Source: Ignavibacteriaceae bacterium
Lineage (GTDB): Bacteria; Bacteroidota; Ignavibacteria; Ignavibacteriales; Ignavibacteriaceae
DNA: 8,768 nt
NCBI GenBank assembly: GCA_025449775.1
Contig: JANWIS010000140.1
Span: 1 to 8,768 of the forward strand
Reading direction: 5' to 3'
Each line of letters starts with the position of its first letter. The first letter of the stretch is position 1. The position numbers and the translations under genes are program-made. Of the stretch, positions 1-5,387 are shown in pieces. The notes under the pieces are model-generated. The model was not told where the DNA came from. It worked only from the letters and a program-made list of their open reading frames with translations, and did not search any database.

Positions 1-1240
1 CAACGGCATCGTTAACCTCTGTGGCTATTCGTGCAATCTCTTTTATTCCATCATCAGAAAATTTTAATTTAACTCCTTCTGTTTCCAGCAAAGCAGAATA
101 TTGTTTAAGCAATGCATTCTGCGGTGTTGTTAATATCTGAACAAAATCCTCCTCGGATAAACTGTTAAGTTCAACACGTATTGGGAATCTTCCCTGCAAT
201 TCAGGAATTAGATCAGACGGCTTTGCAACGTGAAATGCACCTGATGCAATGAACAGAACGTGATCTGTTCTGACTACGCCGTACTTTGTGTTTACATTTG
301 TCCCTTCAACAATCGGCAGAAGATCTCTTTGCACACCTTCACGCGAAATATCAGGACCGTGTCCTTTACTTCCGCTGTTTGCAACTTTATCAATCTCATC
401 AATAAAAACTATTCCTGATTCTTCAACTCTTCTTATTGCTTCACGCTGGACCGCTTCCATATCAATTAATTTTTGAGCTTCTTCCTGAACAATTATTTTT
501 CTGGCTTCTGCAATTGTCGTTTTTCTTTTCTTATTTTTCTTCGGCATCAGGTTGCCCATTATTTCCTGTATGTTGATTCCCATATCATCCATACCAATCG
601 GACCCATAACCTGCATCCCCATAGCAGGTGATGCTTGTGAATCGAACTCGATCATCTTTTCATCCATCTCGCCGTTCTTCAATTTTATTTTCATCCACTC
701 GCGGGTTTTTTTGTTCTGATATTCTTCCGAATTACTATCTTCATTTACCTGTTGTTCGGAGGTCTGAGTTTGAACCTGAATAGGCTGTGTTTGCGGTTGT
801 GGTTTTCGTACCGGCGGAATTAGAATGTCAAGAATTCTTTCATCTGCAAGATGCTCAGCTTTAGAATGAACTTCTTTTGTCTTTTCAGCTTTTACCATAT
901 TTACTGCAAAGTCTGTAAGATCACGAACCATCGATTCAACATCTCTTCCAACATAACCGACTTCAGTAAATTTTGAAGCTTCAACTTTTACAAACGGAGC
1001 AGCTGCAAGTTTTGCAAGTCGACGGGAAATTTCGGTTTTTCCAACTCCTGTTGGTCCGATTAATATTATGTTGTTGGGAAGAATTTCTTCACGTAGTGTA
1101 TTCTCTATCTGCTGTCTTCGCCACCTGTTTCGCAGTGCAATAGCTACGGCACGTTTTGCTTCAGTTTGACCGATAATATATTTATCCAGCTCTTCAACAA
1201 TTCTGCTCGGTGTTAATTCTTTCATTGATCTTTCATTCAT
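1..1240 (-). CDS. hslU: HslU (ClpY), AAA+ unfoldase subunit of HslUV protease, C-terminus cut by window edge
   Basis: This is the ATPase that unfolds substrates and feeds them into the HslV peptidase chamber in the cytoplasm. 413 residues are visible. They show the N-terminal PSRIVEELDKYIIGQ segment (11-25), Walker A GPTGVGKT (62-69), the pore-loop motif GYVG (95-98), an intermediate (I) domain at about 110-240, Walker B IVFIDEIDK (277-285), the SREGVQRDLLP block (299-309), sensor-1 region FIASGAFHVAKPSDL and the probable arginine finger in LQGRFP (R351). The sensor-2 arginine motif and the C-terminal tail that docks into HslV lie beyond the left edge; about 50 residues should be missing by comparison with E. 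coli HslU. ATG at 1240 is chosen because TAAGGAG, which includes the hslV stop, precedes it, though the 13-base spacing is long. An in-frame ATG at 1225 is the alternative. The gene lies 17 bases after hslV. The I domain carries an unusual Gln/Pro-rich stretch (about 142-180). Confidence 0.97.
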   Translation of the reverse strand, partial: MNERSMKELTPSRIVEELDKYIIGQTEAKRAVAIALRNRWRRQQIENTLREEILPNNIILIGPTGVGKTEISRRLAKLAAAPFVKVEASKFTEVGYVGRDVESMVRDLTDFAVNMVKAEKTKEVHSKAEHLADERILDILIPPVRKPQPQTQPIQVQTQTSEQQVNEDSNSEEYQNKKTREWMKIKLKNGEMDEKMIEFDSQASPAMGMQVMGPIGMDDMGINIQEIMGNLMPKKNKKRKTTIAEARKIIVQEEAQKLIDMEAVQREAIRRVEESGIVFIDEIDKVANSGSKGHGPDISREGVQRDLLPIVEGTNVNTKYGVVRTDHVLFIASGAFHVAKPSDLIPELQGRFPIRVELNSLSEEDFVQILTTPQNALLKQYSALLETEGVKLKFSDDGIKEIARIATEVNDAV

Positions 1241-1257
1241 CTTTAAACTTTATCTCC

Positions 1258-1797
1258 TTAGTCAATTACTTCAACATTAATTTTATCATTTGTATAAATA
1301 CAAATATCAGAAGCAACTAGTAATGCTTCTTCAGCAATTTTTTTTGCAGGAAGCTCGCTGTATTTTTTCAGCATTCTTGCTGCTGCTAATGCATACATTC
1401 CACCTGAACCGATTGCAACAATTTTATCATCAGGTTCAATAACATCTCCATTACCTGAAACAACAAGTGCTGTATCTTTTGAAACAACTGCAAGCATAGC
1501 TTCGAGCCGGCGAAGTATTTTATCTGTACGCCATTCTTTTGCAAGCTCAACTGCAGCACGGTTTACATTACCTCGGTACTGCTGAAGCTTATCTTCGAAT
1601 CTTTCCATTAATGCAAAAGCATCTGCTGCACCGCCTGCAAATCCGCAAATAACTTTCCCTTCAGAAAGTTTTCTGATTTTTATTGCATTGTGTTTCATAA
1701 TTGTATTACCGATTGAAACCTGTCCATCACCGCCAAGAGCAGCTTTTCCGTTGTGAACAATACCGAGTATTGTTGTTGATCTTATTTTTTTATCCAT
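1258..1797 (-). CDS. hslV: HslV (ClpQ), threonine-type peptidase subunit of HslUV
   Basis: HslV is the proteasome-beta-like peptidase that forms a double hexameric ring capped by HslU and degrades unfolded proteins. The product is 179 residues, close to the usual 175-180. The N-terminus MDKKIRS precedes TTILGIVHNG, so the expected catalytic nucleophile is Thr8, exposed after removal of a seven-residue propeptide. Counting from that Thr, Asp17 (in GGDGQ), Lys33 (in HNAIKIRKL) and the GSGG loop of the HslV active site are all present, along with GFAGGAADAFAL, AVELAKEWRTDK, RRLEAMLAVV and the C-terminal DICIYTND block. I chose ATG at 1797 because AGGAG lies five bases upstream. A TTG at 1821 would add eight residues, overlap the preceding gene and have no ribosome-binding site. 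hslU follows 17 bases downstream, the usual order. Confidence 0.97.
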   Translation of the reverse strand: MDKKIRSTTILGIVHNGKAALGGDGQVSIGNTIMKHNAIKIRKLSEGKVICGFAGGAADAFALMERFEDKLQQYRGNVNRAAVELAKEWRTDKILRRLEAMLAVVSKDTALVVSGNGDVIEPDDKIVAIGSGGMYALAAARMLKKYSELPAKKIAEEALLVASDICIYTNDKINVEVID

Positions 1798-1802
1798 TAT
1801 TT

Positions 1803-1807
1803 CTCCT
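1803..1807 (-). promoter_or_regulatory. Ribosome-binding site that fixes the hslV start
   Basis: AGGAG on the minus strand is separated by five bases (AAATA) from ATG at 1797. This supports the 179-residue HslV over the longer reading that begins with TTG at 1821. The site lies within the 13-base gap between the methyltransferase stop and hslV. Confidence 0.8.
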
Positions 1808-1810
1808 GAT

Positions 1811-2464
1811 TCAAACTTCAAGTGTATTCTTCCGATTATATGGTTTGAAAAATCTTACCGGGAATATTCTTGGCACTTCGTTCCTGTAATTTTCATAAAT
1901 CTTACCAAATAATCTTACTAATTTCTTCTCTTCATAATAAGAACCGATATAAAAATATACTACAACAGAAACGAAAAATGTGAGGTAAAACAAATCCATT
2001 ACCGGTCTGAAAAGTAAAAATGTAATTGAAAAGAAATAAAACGGGTGTCTTGTATATCTGTAAGGACCTTCAATTTGAAGTGTAAATTCTTCATCAAGAT
2101 CTGTTGTATATTTTTTCTGAATGAATCTTTTTACCTGTTCCAGACCAAGAAATTCTCTGAAGCAAATATACCTAAACGTCCAGAATATGCCGGCTAAAGA
2201 AATGAACTGTGGAATAAGAATAATCACATCATAAGGGTTTTGAAGATCATAAATTATTAAATGCGGTTTAGGAGATATTTCATAAATAAGGTAGAGGCAA
2301 CCAAGAGCAAATAGATTATAAATGAGCCTGTAAAATGCAATCAACTCACCAAATTTTTCTTTAAAAATTGTTTTTATTTTATCGGAAGCAAGAAGAGAAT
2401 GCGTGCAGGCAAATAAAGAAAACAGGAAAATGATAAGTAATACATCGGTGAACACATGAATCAA
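1811..2464 (-). CDS. Integral-membrane methyltransferase of the NnrU/MddA/ICMT-like family
   Basis: This is a 217-residue membrane protein. Hydrophobic segments lie at about 6-25, 43-61, 79-97 and 143-173, the last long enough for a helical hairpin. The C-terminal part shows the S-adenosylmethionine-binding signature of isoprenylcysteine/phospholipid methyltransferases: GPYRYTRHPFY (133-143), then YEEKKLVRLFG (177-187) and YENYRNEVPRIFP (190-202). The N-terminal HSLLAS (22-27) with the following YRLIYNLFAL resembles NnrU/MddA proteins, where MddA methylates methanethiol. The substrate here cannot be told from sequence. The start is unusual: no in-frame ATG exists near the N-terminus. The best choice is TTG at 2464, which overlaps the rpoN stop as TTGA and suggests translational coupling; GTG at 2455 is the alternative. 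Residue numbers use the TTG start. hslV starts 13 bases downstream of its stop. The family call is firm and the substrate unknown. Confidence 0.85.
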   Translation of the reverse strand: MIHVFTDVLLIIFLFSLFACTHSLLASDKIKTIFKEKFGELIAFYRLIYNLFALGCLYLIYEISPKPHLIIYDLQNPYDVIILIPQFISLAGIFWTFRYICFREFLGLEQVKRFIQKKYTTDLDEEFTLQIEGPYRYTRHPFYFFSITFLLFRPVMDLFYLTFFVSVVVYFYIGSYYEEKKLVRLFGKIYENYRNEVPRIFPVRFFKPYNRKNTLEV

Positions 2465-3915
2465 AGTTCTTTTCTAAGTCTTGCAACCGGAAGTCTTAGC
2501 TGTTCCCTGTATTTTGCAACAGTTCTTCTGGCGATATGAATTCCTTCATCATTAAGAAGTTCTGCAAGCTTATCATCACTAAATGGTTTCAATTTATTTT
2601 CACCATCTATTATTTCTTTTAATCTTTCCTTGATGTGCTTGTTAGATACTTCGTCACCGCTATCAGTCGACAGTCCTTCGCTGAAAAAATATTTTAGTTC
2701 ATGAATTCCCTGGAGACTTTGAACGTATTTACCATTTACCACTCTGCTGATTGTTGAAATATCCATTCCAATTTCTTCAGCGATATCTTTATAGATCATC
2801 GGTCTCAGTGCTTTCGGTCCTTTTTCAAAAAACTCGTACTGTCTCTGGAAAATTGCCTGCATAATTTTCATCAATGTTTCCCTTCGCTGCTGAATGCATG
2901 CTATGAACCATTTTGCCGATTCAAATTTTTCACGAAGGAATTTATAAGTTTCTTTTTCGCGCGGTGATTTCTTTCCACGTTTCCTGTTATTATCAAACAT
3001 TTCAAGATATTGCCTGCTAATTGTAATAGAAGGCATTGAGCGGTCGTTCAAAGTAATTACATAATCGTTTTCAACTTTTTCTATAATAAAATCAGGTGAT
3101 ATCTGGTTCATCTCTGCTGATTCAATATTACCCTCTCCGGGTTTCGGATTCAAATCCTGGATGAAGTGTACTGTTTCGCGAAGTGTTTCATCAGACAGAT
3201 TCATTTTTTGTTTTAGCATTTCGAATCTGCGTTTTGTAAAATCATCGTAAAATTCTAATAACATCTTTTCAGCAAGATACTTGTAATAAGTATCAGCATC
3301 TTTATCTGCACGTAATTGGATAAGCAGACATTCCTGTAAATCTCTGCTTGCAATGCCTATCGGATCGAACAGCTGAATTTTCTGTAAAAGGTTTTCGGCT
3401 TCTCCCGGATCGATTGTTATATGTTCAAAAAGTTCAAGCTCATTTAATAATTCCGGCAACCCTCTTTTCAAGTAACCGCTGTCATCCAGGTTTCCGATTA
3501 TTTCTAATCCAAGCCTGTATAAATTTTCATCGAGGTTTAGCATTGTTAACTGTTCGGTCAGGTGTTCTGCCAATGATTCTCTTACCGGCGCTATCGGATG
3601 ATACTGCTCATCTTCACTATTCCTGTAAATTCTTTCGTGGTCATAATTATCATCATTCATATAATCTTCTAATTCAAATTCTTCTTTATCAGGATCTTTT
3701 ACCTCTACAGATTCATAATCATCTTCTCCATCTTTCTCTTTATCGTCTGTTTCCTGTGATAGTTCCATTTCTTCTTCAAGAATTGGGTTGAGTTCCAGTT
3801 CTGTTTTTATTCTTTGTTCGAGTGCAAGTGTATTGAGCTGCAGAAGTTTCTGATACTGAATTTGCTGAGGCGAGAGTTTTTGCTGTTGTGATAATCGTTG
3901 ACTGAGTGTAAGCAT
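2461..3915 (-). CDS. rpoN: RNA polymerase sigma-54 factor RpoN
   Basis: RpoN is the alternative sigma factor that recognises -24/-12 promoters and needs an AAA+ enhancer-binding activator to open DNA. It has 484 residues, the normal length. Region I is visible as the Gln/Leu-rich N-terminus (about 1-50, with LSPQQIQYQKLLQLNTLALEQ inside). Region II is long and very acidic (about 47-105). The core-binding domain follows (about 108-260, including IIGNLDDSGYL and FDPIGIASRDLQECL). Region III holds the helix-turn-helix YKDIAEEIGMDISTISRVV (375-393) with QGIHELKYFFSEG (402-414), and the intact RpoN box ARRTVAKYRE (462-471). ATG at 3915 is preceded by GGGAAGG four bases upstream and follows the previous stop by one base (TAATATG). 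The stop overlaps the likely start of the methyltransferase gene. No activator gene or -24/-12 promoter is visible in the window, so its regulon cannot be inferred here. Confidence 0.98.
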   Translation of the reverse strand: MLTLSQRLSQQQKLSPQQIQYQKLLQLNTLALEQRIKTELELNPILEEEMELSQETDDKEKDGEDDYESVEVKDPDKEEFELEDYMNDDNYDHERIYRNSEDEQYHPIAPVRESLAEHLTEQLTMLNLDENLYRLGLEIIGNLDDSGYLKRGLPELLNELELFEHITIDPGEAENLLQKIQLFDPIGIASRDLQECLLIQLRADKDADTYYKYLAEKMLLEFYDDFTKRRFEMLKQKMNLSDETLRETVHFIQDLNPKPGEGNIESAEMNQISPDFIIEKVENDYVITLNDRSMPSITISRQYLEMFDNNRKRGKKSPREKETYKFLREKFESAKWFIACIQQRRETLMKIMQAIFQRQYEFFEKGPKALRPMIYKDIAEEIGMDISTISRVVNGKYVQSLQGIHELKYFFSEGLSTDSGDEVSNKHIKERLKEIIDGENKLKPFSDDKLAELLNDEGIHIARRTVAKYREQLRLPVARLRKEL

Positions 3916-3916
3916 A

Positions 3917-4426
3917 TTACCTTCCCGTTAACTCCATAAATTGTGAATACCATTTTTTACCATACAACCTGCTTAGTGATTCCTCGCAAAATTCAGCAAC
4001 AGTTGTATTTTCCTTTTCACCTAATTCAATTGCCGGTTGACATTCTTCCATATGTTCAAATCTTAATACATCACCGCCGAAATCAGAAATTCTTATCGGG
4101 AACAAGTGACAGGAGATTGGCTTCTTGAAATTTGTCTTCCCATCAAGAAATGCTTTTTCAATGGAACACTTTGCAATTCCATTTTCATACGAAACAAAAA
4201 CACAAGCACGATTGTTTATACTTCTCAGCAAAGGTTCATTATTATTTACTTCGTAAAAACCTTTCTCTTCAATCTCTTTTTTATGTAGTTCAGGTAGGTA
4301 TTCAACCACTTCAGAAAGAATCCCTTTAATAGAATCCACTTCTTCCCATTTAAGCGGAGCTCCATATTGGCTTTCGAAAGTACAACAGGCACCTTTACAC
4401 TTTAATAAATCACATTTAAAGTGCAT
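3917..4426 (-). CDS. DUF3109/YkgJ-like cysteine-cluster protein
   Basis: This 169-residue soluble protein has no signal peptide. It contains nine cysteines in a pattern typical of the DUF3109 and YkgJ-type (Fe-S or Zn) cysteine-cluster families: CDLLKCKGACC (Cys5, 10, 14, 15), Cys75 in RACVF, Cys87 in AKCSIEKAF, Cys106 in ISCHLFPIRI, Cys129 in EECQP and Cys147 in EFCEES. The phrase KPISCHLFP, in which a Lys-Pro-x-x-Cys precedes a His and Pro, is typical of these families. A metal centre is inferred from the cysteine pattern; no catalytic role is established. ATG at 4426 has AAGAGA eight bases upstream. It is the first gene of the minus-strand unit, one base ahead of rpoN, about 75-80 bases downstream of the predicted transcription start. 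Confidence 0.85.
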   Translation of the reverse strand: MHFKCDLLKCKGACCTFESQYGAPLKWEEVDSIKGILSEVVEYLPELHKKEIEEKGFYEVNNNEPLLRSINNRACVFVSYENGIAKCSIEKAFLDGKTNFKKPISCHLFPIRISDFGGDVLRFEHMEECQPAIELGEKENTTVAEFCEESLSRLYGKKWYSQFMELTGR

Positions 4427-4506
4427 TTCTGTTATCTCTTTTCTGACAATTATATTTCCAACCGGTAAAATTTGCGCCTCTCCATTAACTTGGAATAATT
4501 TTTGAG

Positions 4507-4537
4507 CAAAAATAAACTTTTGATACTTTTCTACAAA
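4507..4537 (-). promoter_or_regulatory. Predicted Bacteroidetes-type promoter of the DUF3109-rpoN-methyltransferase-hslVU unit
   Basis: Read on the minus strand, TTTG (4537-4534), a spacer of exactly 19 bases (4533-4515) and TATTTTTG (4514-4507) match the TTTG-N19-TAnnTTTG form of primary-sigma promoters known from Bacteroidetes. Transcription would start at about 4500, leaving a leader of roughly 75 bases before ATG at 4426. The 175-base intergenic region (4427-4601) is AT-rich and otherwise holds no clear hairpin terminator, CIRCE-like heat-shock operator or -24/-12 sigma-54 site. On the plus strand the nearest look-alike is TAAAATTTG (4466-4474), which has one base too many between TA and TTTG and only TCTG upstream, so no plus-strand promoter is called. 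Confidence 0.55.
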
Positions 4538-4601
4538 GTTTTAATACTCTCATCAATTATTTAAATTCCCGTCACTATTTCAATAATATGACCCTGCACT
4601 G

Positions 4602-5387
4602 ATGCATTTCGAAAACAAAACGATTGTCATAACCGGAGCCTCATCCGGGATCGGGTATTCCCTAGCAAAATCACTGCCAAAGGAAAATTGCTCACTTGCG
4701 CTTATTGCCAGAAGACAATATCTGCTAAAAAATCTAATAAATGAATCCAAAAAAGAAGGAACTATCCGAACCTACCAGTGTGATGTCGGAAAAGTAAGTG
4801 AGACTAAACTTACTTTCGAACAAATTAAAAAAGATTTTGGCAGCATTGATATTGTAATTTTAAACTCGGGTGTTTCTTTAAGAACAGACATCCGTAAATA
4901 TTCTTCATCAGATGCGAAAGAAATTTTTGATATCAACACATTAGGAATTGTAAATTGTGTTGAACAAATTCTTCCCGATTTCTTAGAACATAAAAGCGGA
5001 ATAATTGTAGGCGTTACTAGTCTTGCAGAATCAAGAGGATTTCCAGGAAGCGGTTTCTATAATGCAAGTAAAGCTGCAGCAAGTTTGCTTCTTGAAAGTT
5101 TAAGAATTGAACTTAAACCGTACAATATTAAAGTGATAACTGTTAAACCAGGTTTTGTGAAAACACCAATGACAGATAAAAATGAATTTCACATGCCCTT
5201 TATGATGAATGTAGATAAAGCAGCGAAGATCATTTTGGAAGGAATTAAAAATGAAAAAAAAGTTATCCAGTTCCCATTCCCGATTGTTCTTGGTTCCAAA
5301 ATTTTAAAGTTTATGCCTGATTGGTTATTTGATTATTTAATGAGTAAAAAATTGCCGTCCAGAAAAGATAAAATATCTGCAGTATGA
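4602..5387 (+). CDS. Short-chain dehydrogenase/reductase (classical SDR)
   Basis: This is a 261-residue NAD(P)-dependent oxidoreductase with a Rossmann fold. The cofactor loop TGASSGIG (11-18) follows the first beta strand, with Arg37-Arg38 after the second strand, which suggests NADP preference (inference). Also present are CDV (60-62), NSG (88-90, the usual NAG), Asn112, and the catalytic Ser140, Tyr153 and Lys157 in the expected S-x12-Y-x3-K arrangement (TSL ... FYNASKAA). PGFVKTPM (183-190) is the usual PG motif region. The C-terminus (about 222-247) is hydrophobic and aromatic, as in DltE/YqjQ-type SDRs that may touch membrane or lipid substrates. The substrate is not predictable. ATG at 4602 has no Shine-Dalgarno sequence and overlaps the TGA of a four-codon reading frame (4588-4602). 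The stop overlaps the next start as ATGA, so the two genes are probably translationally coupled. Confidence 0.93.
   Translation: MHFENKTIVITGASSGIGYSLAKSLPKENCSLALIARRQYLLKNLINESKKEGTIRTYQCDVGKVSETKLTFEQIKKDFGSIDIVILNSGVSLRTDIRKYSSSDAKEIFDINTLGIVNCVEQILPDFLEHKSGIIVGVTSLAESRGFPGSGFYNASKAAASLLLESLRIELKPYNIKVITVKPGFVKTPMTDKNEFHMPFMMNVDKAAKIILEGIKNEKKVIQFPFPIVLGSKILKFMPDWLFDYLMSKKLPSRKDKISAV

Noticed and set aside
288..476. Short plus-strand frame inside hslU
   Set aside because: Antisense to the Walker B region of hslU, which is strongly conserved; no independent support.
1798..1821. Longer HslV starting at TTG 1821
   Set aside because: It overlaps the preceding gene and has no ribosome-binding site, while ATG 1797 has AGGAG five bases upstream and gives the usual family length.
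1871..1886. Possible sigma-54 -24/-12 promoter (TGGCAC then TCCTG) on the plus strand
   Set aside because: The -12 half lacks TTGC and the site lies inside the methyltransferase gene on the opposite strand with no gene downstream.
1701..1889. Short plus-strand frame across the hslV/methyltransferase junction
   Set aside because: Antisense to two real genes, no recognisable product and no ribosome-binding site of note.
3348..3791. 147-codon open frame on the plus strand inside rpoN
   Set aside because: It lies wholly antisense to a well-conserved sigma-54 gene, its product resembles no known family, and it has no ribosome-binding context; the openness reflects codon bias of rpoN.
3943..4329. 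Three overlapping short plus-strand frames opposite the cysteine-cluster gene
   Set aside because: They are antisense shadows of a gene with a clear conserved cysteine pattern and have no features of their own.
4507..4522. Small inverted repeat CAAAA/TTTTG over the -7 element as an operator
   Set aside because: Only five-base AT-rich arms, expected by chance in such DNA, and not extended on either side.
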